64,000 bases of DNA from Ischnura elegans (taxonomy: Eukaryota > Arthropoda > Insecta > Odonata > Coenagrionidae): the NCBI RefSeq assembly GCF_921293095.1, contig NC_060258.1, positions 6,090,607-6,154,606 of the forward strand, given 5' to 3'. Both the position numbers and the translations under genes were made by a program. The notes beneath the pieces were generated by a model, which did no database searches, had not been told where the DNA came from, and saw only the letters and a program-made list of their open reading frames with translations. Each line of letters starts with the position of its first letter. Positions within the stretch are counted from its first letter, which is position 1. This document shows positions 1 to 11,676 of the stretch, piece by piece.

Positions 1-492
1 CAAAAGTTAATGGGGTATTAAATTTGTTAATGAACAACATAAGATGGTACTAAAAGCCCTTGTGCATGATCGACTGAACAGTGAAAAGAGTCCAATGTCC
101 CACATTGTGTTTCCGAATTAGTTAATCCTGACGAGGCATTAGTTAAGTCGCATCTGGTTACTCAATGGTGAAGAGTGAAGTCGTTTTTTTATTTTGGTAT
201 AACTAAGTGTTTACAATTGAATCATAGCCGTAAAAGTGAATCATTTGAATTCATGAATGACCAACTCAAAAAAGAAATCAATGAACATGAAAATTTTTGT
301 GGAATATGTTTTCGATGTATTTCTTTTGCTTTTTACCTCCTGTTCGGTTTTAAATTCCAGCACTTACAGTTTAGATAATTTATAGAACCGTACTTGCGGA
401 CTTAAAGAAGTTTATTTACCATTTTGAAGTTGAAATGCACGAAGATATATCCAATGAAATATTTCAACAAATCGATCTAAATGTTTAGAACA
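1..492. other. Left flank, no gene seen
   Basis: AT-rich DNA outside the Harbinger element. I see no domain, RNA or repeat in it. A 67-codon open frame at 175-378 has no recognisable features. Confidence 0.5.
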
Positions 493-509
493 GGGGCCTT
501 ATTCACGAA
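493..509 (+). repeat. Left TIR of Harbinger element
   Basis: 17 bp, identical in reverse complement to 13411-13427. A second copy of the core ATTCACGAA lies inside the left end near 589-597. Confidence 0.85.
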
Positions 510-651
510 CAAATCGGAAATGTCGCCTCGACAATGAGAAGCCGTCGAGGCGACAATGTCGAGAGGCACGAAATCGCTTTCCGTGCTATTCACGAAGCGA
601 AAATCGAGGACTCGACGAATTCAGACGCTGGACGAAATTGACGCTTGTGAC
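510..651. promoter_or_regulatory. Subterminal GTCGAGGC motif cluster, left end
   Basis: Short CG-rich motifs recur in both orientations (GTCGCCTCGAC, GTCGAGGCGAC, GTCGAG, ACTCGACGA). The same motif family fills the right end. Clustered subterminal motifs shared by both ends are typical binding sites of the transposase or its Myb partner. That role is inferred. Confidence 0.5.
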
Positions 652-660
652 GTCATGGAT
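652..660 (+). repeat. Left 9-bp TSD of nested element
   Basis: GTCATGGAT directly precedes the left inverted arm at 661 and is repeated exactly after the right arm at 6868-6876. Confidence 0.7.
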
Positions 661-715
661 GAGTCGTTCCGAATGGAGAAAGAGTCAACCGTCCGGTATA
701 CCCGACGACAGCGCC
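661..715 (+). repeat. Left TIR of nested element
   Basis: About 46 of 55 positions match the reverse complement of 6813-6867. Mismatches cluster at bases 6-10 and in the 4-bp spacer between AGTCAACC and GGTATACC. Confidence 0.7.
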
Positions 716-960
716 AAAACGGATGATAGAAGAACTACTTGAAAATATGCAGGGAAACCACACAAACAATAATAAAGCAATGGCGGGGAATGGACGAAAG
801 GTTATGGAGGTATAAGAAAAGATTTCATTGTATGAAACATGTTAGTGAAGAATTTTTATGTAGGGACATAAAGTACATTTCTATTACTATCTGAATAAAA
901 GAGTTAAATTTTTAGATTCACTCCACTATAAACGAATACGTAATTCCTCATTAATGCAAT
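716..960. other. Unique spacer inside nested element
   Basis: AT-rich sequence between the left arm and the first degenerate 72-bp unit. No gene seen. Confidence 0.4.
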
Positions 961-3900
961 GAAGACGAATCGACAGAGTCCACATATTCGGTAGACATAG
1001 ATTTTATCAATTCCTCAGAATTTGATAAAAACAAATCAACAGAAAGAATCAACCTTTTTCGTAGACTACTATATTTTATCAATTCCTAAGTGTGTAATCA
1101 AAACAAATCCTCAGAAAGGGTCAACCTTTTTCGTAGACTACTAGATTTCATCAATTACTTCTTATATATGATAAAACAATACGACAGAAAGAGTCAACTT
1201 TTTTGGTAGACTAATAGATATCATCAATTCCTCAATATGCAATCAAAACAATGCAACAGAAAGAGTTAACCTTTTTGGTAGACTATTAGATTGCATCAAT
1301 TACTCCTTATATGTGATAAAAAAAAATACGACAGAAAGAGTTAACCTTTTTGGTAGATTACTACCTTTCATCAATTCCACAGCATGTAATCAAAACAAAT
1401 CCACAGAAAGAGTCAACCTTTTTGGTAGACTACTAGATTTAATCCATTACTTCTTATGTAATCATAACAATTCCACAGAAAGAGTCAACCTTTTTGGTAG
1501 ACTACTAGATTTAATCCATTACTTCTTATGTAATCATAACAATGCCACAGAAAGAGTCAACCTTTTTGGTAGACTATTAGATTTAATCCATTACTTCATA
1601 TTGTAATCATAACAATGCCACAGAAAGAGTCAACCTTTTTGGTAGACTACAAGATTTCATCAATTACTTCTTATATGTGATAAAAACAATACGACAGAAA
1701 GAGTTAACCTTTTTGGTAGACTACTACCTTTCATCAATTCCACAGCATGTAATCAAAACAAATCCACAGAAAGAGTCAACCTTTTTGGTAGACTACTAGA
1801 TTTAATCCATTACTTCTTATGTAATCATAACAATGCCACAGAAAGAGTCAACCTTTTTGGTAGACTACTAGATTTGATCCATTACTTCTTATGTAATCAT
1901 AACAATGCCACAGAAAGAGTCAACCTTTTTGGTAGACTACTAGATTTAATCCATTACTTCTTATGTAGTCATAACAATGCCACAGAAAGAGTCAACTTTT
2001 TTGGTAGACTACTAGATTTCATCAATTCCACAGCATGTAATCAAAACAAATCCACAGAAAGAGTCAACCTTTTTGGTAGACTACTAGATTTAATCCATTA
2101 CTTTATGTAATCATTTATGCCAAAGAAAGAGTCAACCTTTTTGGTAGACTATTAGCTTTCATCAATTCCACAGCATGTAATCAAAACAAATCCACAGAAA
2201 GAGTCAACCTTTTTGGTAGACTACTAGATTTAATCCATTACTTCTTATGTAATCATAACAAATCCACAGAAAGAGTCAACCTTTTTGGTAGACTACTAGA
2301 TTTAATCCATTACTACTTATGTAATCATAACAATGCCACAGAAAGAGTCAACCTTTTTGGTAGACTACTACCTTTCATCAATTCCACAGCATGTAATAAA
2401 AAAATCCACAGTAAGAGTCAACCTTTTTAGTAGACTACTAGATTAAATCCATTACTTCTTATGTAGTCATAACAATGCCACAGAAAGAGTCAACTTTTTT
2501 GGTAGACTACTAGATTTCATCAATTCCACAGCATGTAATCAAAACAAATCCACAGAAAGAGTCAACCTTTTTGGTAGACTACCAGATTTAATCCATTACT
2601 TTATGTAATCATTTATGCCACAGAAAGACTCAACCTTTTTGGTAGACTATTTGCTTTCATCAATTCCACAGAATGTAATAATAACAAATCCACAGAATGA
2701 GTCTACCTCTTTGGTAGACTACTAGATTTAATCCATTACTTCTTATGTAATCATAACAATGCCACAGAAAGAGTCAACCTTTTTGGTAGACTACTACCTT
2801 TCATCAATTCCACAGCATGTAATAAAAAAATCCACAGTAAGAGTCAACCTTTTTAGTAGACTACTAGATTAAATCCATTACTTCTTATGTAGTCATAACA
2901 ATGCCACAGAAAGAGTCTACTTTTTTGGTAGACTACTAGATTTCATCAATTCCACAGCATGTAATCAAAACAAATCCACAGAAAGAGTCAACCTTTTTGG
3001 TAGACTACCAGATTTAATCCATTACTTTATGTAATCATTTATGCCACAGAAAGACTCAACCTTTTTGGTAGGCTATTAGCTTTCATCAATTCCACAGAAT
3101 GTAATAATAACAAATCCACAGAATGAGTCTACCTCTTTGGTAGACTACTAGATTTAATCCATTACTTCTTATGTAATCAAAACAAATCCACAGAAAGAGT
3201 CAACCTTTTTGGTAGACTACTAGATTTAATCTATTACTTCTTATGTAATCATAACAAATCCACAGAAAGAGTCAACCTTTTTGGTAGACTACTAGATTTA
3301 ATCCATTACTTCTTATGTAATCATAACAATGCCACAGAAAGAGTCAACCTTTTTGGTAGACTACTACCTTTCATCAATTCCACAGCATGTAATAAAAAAT
3401 CCACAGTAAGAGTCAACCTTTTTAGTAGACTACTAGATTTAATCCATTACTTCATATTGTAATCATAACAATGCCACAGAAAGAGTCAACCTTTTTGGTA
3501 GACTACAAGATTTCATCAATTACTTCTTATATGTGATAAAAACAATACGACAGAAAGAGTTAACCTTTTTGGTAGACTACTACCTTTCATCAATTCCACA
3601 GCATGTAATCAAAACAAATCCACAGAAAGAGTCAACCTTTTTGGTAGACTACTAGATTTAATCCATTACTTCTTATGTAATCATAACAATGCCACAGAAA
3701 GAGTCAACCTTTTTGGTAGACTACTAGATTTGATCCATTACTTCTTATGTAATCATAACAATGCCACAGAAAGAGTCAACCTTTTTGGTAGACTACTAGA
3801 TTTAATCCATTACTTCTTATGTAGTCATAACAATGCCACAGAAAGAGTCAACTTTTTTGGTAGACTACTAGATTTCATCAATTCCACAGCATGTAATCAA

Positions 3901-6750
3901 AACAAATCCACAGAAAGAGTCAACCTTTTTGGTAGACTACTAGATTTAATCCATTACTTTATGTAATCATTTATGCCAAAGAAAGAGTCAACCTTTTTGG
4001 TAGACTATTAGCTTTCATCAATTCCACAGCATGTAATCAAAACAAATCCACAGAAAGAGTCAACCTTTTTGGTAGACTACTAGATTTAATCCATTACTTC
4101 TTATGTAATCATAACAAATCCACAGAAAGAGTCAACCTTTTTGGTAGACTACTAGATTTAATCCATTACTTCTTATGTAATCATAACAATTCCACAGAAA
4201 GAGTCAACCTTTTTGGTAGACTACTAGATTTAATCCATTACTTCTTATGTAATCATAACAATGCCACAGAAAGAGTCAACCTTTTTGGTAGACTATTAGA
4301 TTTAATCCATTACTTCATATTGTAATCATAACAATGCCACAGAAAGAGTCAACCTTTTTGGTAGACTACAAGATTTCATCAATTACTTCTTATATGTGAT
4401 AAAAACAATACGACAGAAAGAGTTAACCTTTTTGGTAGACTACTACCTTTCATCAATTCCACAGCATGTAATCAAAACAAATCCACAGAAAGAGTCAACC
4501 TTTTTGGTAGACTACTAGATTTAATCCATTACTTCTTATGTAATCATAACAATGCCACAGAAAGAGTCAACCTTTTTGGTAGACTACTACCTTTCATCAA
4601 TTCCACAGCATGTAATAAAAAATCCACAGTAAGAGTCAACCTTTTTAGTAGACTACTAGATTTAATCCATTACTTCATATTGTAATCATAACAATGCCAC
4701 AGAAAGAGTCAACCTTTTTGGTAGACTACAAGATTTCATCAATTACTTCTTATATGTGATAAAAACAATACGACAGAAAGAGTTAACCTTTTTGGTAGAC
4801 TACTACCTTTCATCAATTCCACAGCATGTAATCAAAACAAATCCACAGAAAGAGTCAACCTTTTTGGTAGACTACTAGATTTAATCCATTACTTCTTATG
4901 TAATCATAACAATGCCACAGAAAGAGTCAACCTTTTTGGTAGACTACTAGATTTGATCCATTACTTCTTATGTAATCATAACAATGCCACAGAAAGAGTC
5001 AACCTTTTTGGTAGACTACTAGATTTAATCCATTACTTCTTATGTAGTCATAACAATGCCACAGAAAGAGTCAACTTTTTTGGTAGACTACTAGATTTCA
5101 TCAATTCCACAGCATGTAATCAAAACAAATCCACAGAAAGAGTCAACCTTTTTGGTAGACTACTAGATTTAATCCATTACTTCTTATGTAATCATAACAA
5201 ATCCACAGAAAGAGTCAACCTTTTTGGTAGACTACTAGATTTAATCCATTACTTCTTATGTAATCATAACAATGCCACAGAAAGAGTCAACCTTTTTGGT
5301 AGACTACTACCTTTCATCAATTCCACAGCATGTAATAAAAAAATCCACAGAAAGAGTCAACCTTTTTAGTAGACTACTAGATTAAATCCATTACTTCTTA
5401 TGTAGTCATAACAATGCCACAGAAAGAGTCAACTTTTTTGGTAGACTACTAGATTTCATCAATTCCACAGCATGTAATCAAAACAAATCCACAGAAAGAG
5501 TCAACCTTTTTGGTAGACTATTTGCTTTCATCAATTCCACAGCATGTAATCAAAACAAATCCACAGAAAGAGTCAACCTTTTTGGTAGACTACCAGATTT
5601 AATCCATTACTTTATGTAATCATTTATGCCACAGAAAGACTCAACCTTTTTGGTAGACTATTTGCTTTCATCAATTCCACAGAATGTAATAATAACAAAT
5701 CCACAGAATGAGTCTACCTCTTTGGTAGACTACTAGATTTAATCCATTACTTCTTATGTAATCATAACAATGCCACAGAAAGAGTCAACCTTTTTGGTAG
5801 ACTACTACCTTTCATCAATTCCACAGCATGTAATAAAAAAATCCACAGTAAGAGTCAACCTTTTTAGTAGACTACTAGATTAAATCCATTACTTCTTATG
5901 TAGTCATAACAATGCCACAGAAAGAGTCAACTTTTTTGGTAGACTACTAGATTTCATCAATTCCACAGCATGTAATCAAAACAAATCCACAGAAAGAGTC
6001 AACCTTTTTGGTAGACTACCAGATTTAATCCATTACTTTATGTAATCATTTATGCCACAGAAAGACTCAACCTTTTTGGTAGGCTATTAGCTTTCATCAA
6101 TTCCACAGAATGTAATAATAACAAATCCACAGAATGAGTCTACCTCTTTGGTAGACTACTAGATTTAATCCATTACTTCTTATGTAATCAAAACAAATCC
6201 ACAGAAAGAGTCAACCTTTTTGGTAGACTACTAGATTTAATCCATTACTTTATGTAATCATTTATGCCACAGAAAGAGTCAACCTTTTTGGTAGACTAAT
6301 AGCTTACATCAATTCCACAGAATGTAATAATAACAAATCCACAGAAAGAGTCAACTTTTTTGGTAGACTACTAGATTTCATCAATTCCACAGCATGTAAT
6401 CAAAACAAATCCACAGAAAGAGTTAACCATTTTGGTAGACTACTACCTTTCATCAATTCCTCAGCATTTAATCAAAACAATGCCACAGAAAGAGTTAACC
6501 TTTTTGGTAGACTATAGTACCTTTCATCAATTCCACAGCATTTAATCAAAACAAATTCACAGAAAGAGTCAACTTTTTTGGTAGACTACTACATTTCATC
6601 AATTCCTCAGTATGTAATCAAAACAAATCCCCAGAAAGAGTCAACCTCTTTGGTAGACTACTAGATTTAATCCATTACTTCTTATGTAATCACAACTTAT
6701 CCACAGAAAGAGTCAACCTTTTTGGTAGACTACGAAATTTCATCAAAAAC
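961..6750 (+). repeat. 72-bp tandem (mini)satellite array, about 80 units
   Basis: Each unit holds the core CAGAAAGAGTCAACC-T5-GGTAGACTACTAG followed by one of two spacer types: type A (ATTTAATCCATTACTTCTTATGTAATCATAACAA-like) or type B (ATTTCATCAATTCCACAGCATGTAATC-like). Both give 72 bp, so frames stay open over several units. The core folds as a hairpin: arms AGTCAACC and GGTAGACT with a T-rich loop, one mismatch. Some units (for example near 2700 and 3125) read AGTCTACC, which makes the stem perfect. Edge units (961-1310 and after about 6420) are degenerate while central ones are nearly identical. Multi-unit blocks are duplicated: 1874-2110 recurs at 3730-3966 and largely at 4953 on. Confidence 0.93.
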
Positions 6751-6812
6751 GTCTTATTTATTGCGAAAACTGTAATTAGAATGTGGAAGCAGTACCAATA
6801 TTAGCCGTACGT

Positions 6813-6867
6813 GGCGCTGCCGTCGGGTATACCTTGAGGTTGACTCTTTCTCCATTCTCTAAGACTC
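6813..6867 (-). repeat. Right TIR of nested element
   Basis: Inverted partner of 661-715. Confidence 0.7.
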
Positions 6868-6876
6868 GTCATGGAT
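6868..6876 (+). repeat. Right 9-bp TSD of nested element
   Basis: Exact direct repeat of 652-660, immediately after the right arm that ends at 6867. Confidence 0.7.
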
Positions 6877-6946
6877 TATCGAGGGATTGATATTCGATGC
6901 TCTTCTTTTTCCCAAAACTTGAAGACTTCTCGCTCGAAATTCAACT

Positions 6947-9070
6947 ATGGATTCCGAAAAGAGAGGTAAGTTTGAATGATTTCTCGTTGATATTCAGTGA
7001 TGAGGATAACCAAATGAATCATATTTATACATATTTCAGCTAAACGTTAATTATTTCAAATCTTCTATACAGGGTAGTTATTATTAACAACTATTGACGC
7101 AAATTTATTGACATAATAAGAAAATAATGCATGTTGTTCAACATTCTCGCCCCGATGCTTCATAAAAATTCTGAAGTTGATCATAACATTGCATATATTA
7201 AGAATTAACGATCTTCCTCAAATGCAAAGATATAGAATAAGTTCTTCTGTTAGGTTTTGGGTAAATAGGTGGAAATAAATACCAATAAAATATACAGAAT
7301 AAGATTCTATCACGTAATGGCTGCATACAAACTTATTAAAATTAATTTTGCGTTACATAATCGCACATTAATTATTACATACTTTTTGATTTTACACTTT
7401 AAGAGGCAATTGAAAAAAGCATGAGTCGCCAAAAGGCACGCGTGTCTCATGAGCAGAGGGAAATCCTTATCCAATACATGCGAGAGCACCCAGGGTTGGC
7501 ACGCAACCGCATCAAAGGCAGTAATGCTTCCAACACAGTGCAACGCCTGTGGGCCACTTTAAGTGACCAATTAAATGCCTGCCCAACTGGAGCAACAAGA
7601 TCATCAGTTAAGTGGGCGAAGGTAATTTGTAATTTATATTTCTCATTCATGAAGGCCTAGAGTTAGTCACTGCTTAAAGCAGTAATAAAAAAATTTTGCC
7701 AATGCTTTCAATCTAAATTAGTTCAAAGTTTCAAGAACCAGAGCATTTTATGCCTTCCTAAGCATTCCAAATAATCTCAATGCAGAATTCTAATCTATTA
7801 TAAAGCTAATATTTGAATTATTTAGTCTCGTTAGACATGGCAAGACTGGCGTCTAGATACAAAAAAAAGGCATCCAAAATAAGGACCCATGCTAGCGGAA
7901 GTGGTGGAGGTGGCCGCCTTAAAATCACCCCCCTCACTGAGTTAGAGCAACAAGTGCTAAGCTTGGTGGGGGAAAAGGCAGTGGATGGGGAGGATGGCCT
8001 TGTAGACCCTTTGATAGTAAGTTTAAATAGATATTGAATGACCACTTAAATGGCCAATTTGTGGCAGTGACCACTCCTTGAAAAGGTTTGTGGTTTTATG
8101 ATAAATTTAATAAATAAAAATTTAAAAATTAAAAGTTTAATTTGTTATTAAAGTCAATGGACTATAAAACACATTAGCCTTCAAAATTTATGAATGATTG
8201 AGGGATAGCAGATGTACTGCATTTCATGGTTTGATGTCTAACAATTTTTAAACTTTTTTCAGCACCGCATAAGCCAAGAATCACATCCCCTACCTGCATC
8301 TGATTCACCTTCTCCTCCTTCATCACCAGATAAAAACCCCATTTATTGTTTGACATCATATTCCCCTACAACAGTAACTACATCCCACCAACAGCCATTT
8401 CAAATCCCACTAAATTTTGAAGTAATACAAAATCACATATCAGCCATAGAAAATGCGATTTCAAAGCCATCTCCAATGCCATCCACCTCACAAACATTCC
8501 CCGCAGAAGAAAATCATTCCCCTCCAGTCCTTCCTCCCTCAAATCCTGTATGTGACACAGTACCAAGGGCCAGAAAAAGGAAGCGGCCATCTCCACCAAG
8601 TAAGAAATAATAACTACAGATATGGTAGTTATATGGAGGACTAAAAATGTCCCTAAATGCTCAGCTGCTATTGTGATAGAACTATTTTCATGTTGCCTTA
8701 CATATTCCTGAACAACCGTCAGTTAATGTTATTATTCTAATATTACTAGTACATAATCCAAGCACAAACCTTGATTGAGATTTTAGAAAATAAATGATGT
8801 TGCAATAATTTATTGAGCTACTAGGGTGTAATCATAAAATGAAACAATTCAGATTCATATTAAACAAGTCTAATTATTATTTTTTCAGATGATGATTCCG
8901 ATTACATATTGGCTCTGGCAGCAAAAGAGAGGACTGAGCACAGTAAGGCAAAGGCGATTGCCTTAAGTAGTTTGGCCGAGAGTATGAGAGACATAACTGC
9001 ATCCCTTAAGATGGCCTGCCAAGCAATAAAGGATGCTAGCGATGAGTATGGGGATTTAATTCAATATTGA
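6947..9070 (+). CDS. Harbinger Myb/SANT-like DNA-binding protein (five exons, apparent 1-nt frameshift)
   Basis: Likely accessory DNA-binding protein that brings the Harbinger transposase to the element ends and to the nucleus. Exons fitted to GT-AG sites and phase: 6947-6965, 7404-7621, 7835-8016, 8263-8599, 8889-9070, about 312 residues, stop TGA. Exons 2-3 give the Myb/SANT-like domain of the zeste-like type: KARVSHEQREILIQYM, then HPGLARNRIKGSN, LNACPTGATRSSVKWAK, TWQDW, then YKKKASKIRTHASGSGGG and LTELEQQVLSLVGEK. A Ser/Pro-rich linker with a basic RARKRKR patch (possible nuclear signal) follows in exon 4, and a short helical C-terminus in exon 5. In exon 3 the frame must shift by one base between TGGCAAGACTGGCGT and AGATAC to keep both the TWQDW and the KKKASKI blocks. 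This is either a real inactivating deletion or a sequence error. Using a weaker donor one phase later avoids the shift but loses WQDW. Confidence 0.8.
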
Positions 9071-9845
9071 ATGTAATGTATCCAATTATATAAAAAATTA
9101 AATTAAATCCCTCCAGCACATTTTGTTCCCAAAAAATCACTCCTTTCAAGGTAAAACATTGTGCTGGTAGTAGGGTTGAATGCAGAATAAACTAGGGTGT
9201 AAAAATATCATCATGGGAGAGGTTGAGGGGGCAGTGAAACAATTAACTGAGGCCTTGGTGTGGGAGGTTGAACATGAAATCTATAGGCCACCATGTTTCC
9301 AGTCCTAGTGGGAAGGTGGAAAGGGACCATCTTCCTTCACTTGTACAGGGACAGGTACTTCTCTTTAAACAAATAAAGTGAAGCCCATATTAAGCCAGTA
9401 AGTAATATCTAAGTGGGCATCAAACATGATTCTTCATGATAAATTGCTCCTTGCTTCGGCCTGTAAAGAAGTGCACTGCTCCTCTATGGGGCCCTCAACT
9501 TTAATTGATGAGGATAACTGAGTCAGCAGTAAAAAATCTACCTACAAATGTGAAAAAAGATAAATTAATGTAGAAAATTATTTAAAGTATACCATAGCAT
9601 TGAAATTTATATTCAATTTTTAATCATGCATGACTAAATTATTGATTTTTTTTCCAGATACATAGCCAGAGGAAGGCCAGCATAAATTCCTTTGTATATA
9701 CTTTAGACATGTTCAAGATTTCATTAAATAAACTGTGTAATAATATAATTATTTTCTTATATTTAGTTTTTTTCCAAAATAAAAATTTAAATGCAATTCA
9801 TGCACAATTAATAAATATTTCTAGTAAAATATTTGCAAGTATGGT
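9071..9845. other. Intergenic region between convergent Harbinger genes
   Basis: AT-rich 3' flanks. AATAAA near 9185 and 9727 could serve as poly(A) signals for the plus-strand gene. No further coding sequence was recognised. Confidence 0.5.
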
Positions 9846-11676
9846 CTAATTAACAATTCTTTGTATAATCCCCTCTCTCACACGCCGTGCCTCATTAATC
9901 AACACTCTTTCTTGCGGAATAGGGGGGTTAGGAGCAAGAAGAGGTTCATCTTCTTCCTGTATGTGTTGAGGAAGAGGTATACCTCCCCTCACACACATAT
10001 TATGTAGCACGCAACATGCTACTATTATTTTTCCGGCCTTCCTTGGGCTATAGTCCAACACACGGTGTTTTAAAAGACATCTGAATCGATTTTTAATGAC
10101 TCCAATACACCGCTCTACAGTAGCTCGAGCTTTGCTATGTAGGCGTGTAAACCTTGCCTCAGGGGAGCCTTCAATGGCATTTATTATGGGGGTTTGTAAC
10201 CAGGGTAGGTGAGGATATCCTGAGTCACCTATATAATGAAATAAACAATATAATATAGTTGTAATAATGGAACATTATGAATTCAAATTATCACTTAAGA
10301 ATTAACATCATCCTTTACAAAAGGCTATACCAAAAGCAGCAATAAAATAGTTGTCTGTTCAAAGTAATGTTCAAACTACATCATTCTATTTTTTATCTAA
10401 GAATTGGTGGAAGTACTCATTTAATATCAATACTTTAATGACATGTACTGACCTAACAGCCAACACTGCTCACCACTCTCCCATACCCTTCTCATTTGAA
10501 TGTGAGCTTCACTATGACCCCACACATAGGAATCATGAGAGCTTCCCGGAAATCTTGTAACACAATTCAGAACTGTGAGGTCACTATCACATATCTATAG
10601 AAAGGTAAACACTCATTTTATTCTAGTTAATGAGAAAATTAACAAAATGAATTAATCCAGTAATGATCGGGGCATCTAAAAATTAACTAAATATGCTTAC
10701 TATTTGAGCATTTATAGAATGGTATCCCCTTCTATTTACGTATAAGTGCTCATACGTAGAAGGAGCCCTTATAGCGACATGTGTTCCATCTACAAAGCCC
10801 ACTACTCCTGGGAACCTAGTTTCTCTGTAATTCCTGAAAAACAGGTGTAGTACATAAAATTTACCATGGTGTTTATTCTTTCTTCAAATCTAGACAGCAG
10901 AAGGCTACCATAATTTTGAAGATATTAATTGTTCTTGGAAAATTTAATGAGACTGCATTACTCTACTATATAAATATATATATGCATATAAATGGCATAA
11001 ACATGCTCTAACAGCAGTGCCTATCTTCTTACATTATGAAATGATATATCTCATATGACTTTACACTAGCATGATGGTCCTGGTTATATTACCTCATTAA
11101 ATTATTTGTATAAGATTGATAAAGTATTTGAACTAACTTTCGAATCATCTCCTGTCTTTCCTCTGCTCTCACAGGGAATGGTAACCATTTGGCAACCATG
11201 CCAGGGGAGTTAAGACATTCGGTCACTTCATCTATAAAACGACTTACAGAACTCTGGCTCAACCCTAAATTGCTGTCACTACCAGTTGATTTTTGATAGG
11301 AGCCTTGGCCAAAAAAGTGGAGAGCGCAGAGTACCTTCCTCATTAAAGAAAATTGATTTGAGTAAATTAATAAACATAGTTGCATCAGAAATGTAAAAAA
11401 AATTTCAGTCAATTATGGCAACCATACTACCTTTAATTCAGGGGACACAGATGATCCCCTAGTGGCAACAGGTAGATTAGGTTGCAATTCGTTTATTAAA
11501 TTCATAGTTAAATCCTTAGATAACCTGTATAGCCCCATAAAAGTTTCATCGGGCATTCTGAAAGGTATTGATGTGTGCCTCAAATTTTGTAATCTTCTTC
11601 TGTTCATTATTATTTCTCTTCTTCTCCTTAAATTTCTTCTCCTCCTTAACCATATCAAGGCGATATCATCATCCAT
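9846..11676 (-). CDS. Harbinger DDE transposase (HARBI1-type), five exons, open
   Basis: Nuclease/transposase that would cut and rejoin element ends, working with the Myb-like partner. Exons on the minus strand, fitted to splice sites and phase: 11431-11676, 11093-11334, 10701-10833, 10453-10594, 9846-10228, giving 381 residues and stop TAG. The start ATG at 11676 is preceded in frame by a stop. N-terminal region: [15 protein letters not shown] and [15 protein letters not shown], the HTH-like part. The DDE nuclease follows: [12 protein letters not shown] (D about 178), [37 protein letters not shown] (D about 256), [17 protein letters not shown] (E about 293), [12 protein letters not shown]. 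All three catalytic residues are present and no stop or frameshift was needed. The exon 2 to 3 junction (donor after ATGAG) is the least certain. Usual length in the family is about 350-450, so this copy could be functional. Confidence 0.9.

Larger units (their letters stand above)
661..6867. mobile_element. Nested non-autonomous TIR element (9-bp TSD) filled by a 72-bp array
   Basis: Inverted arms of about 55 bp (661-715 and 6813-6867) begin GAGTC and share an uninterrupted GAATGGAGAAAGAGTCAACC block plus GGTATACCCGACG and CAGCGCC. They are flanked by 9-bp direct repeats, GTCATGGAT. Nine-base duplications with TIRs of this length are typical of Mutator-like elements, but no transposase is present, so the superfamily is only a suggestion. 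The interior is mainly the 72-bp tandem array. It sits between the Harbinger left end and the Myb gene, about 70 bp upstream of the start codon, so it may have separated that gene from any promoter in the Harbinger terminus. Confidence 0.65.

Noticed and set aside
1313-5369. Open frames of 78-138 codons in the 72-bp array, with a repeated TERVNLFGRLLD-type peptide
   Set aside because: The unit length is a multiple of three, so frames stay open by arithmetic. Spacer variants with stops and shifts are tolerated, and conservation centres on a DNA hairpin, not on codons.
961-6750. A CRISPR-like array (repeats with two spacer types)
   Set aside because: Spacers are not unique but fall into two types, the repeat is a 72-bp tandem unit, and the context is a eukaryotic transposon.
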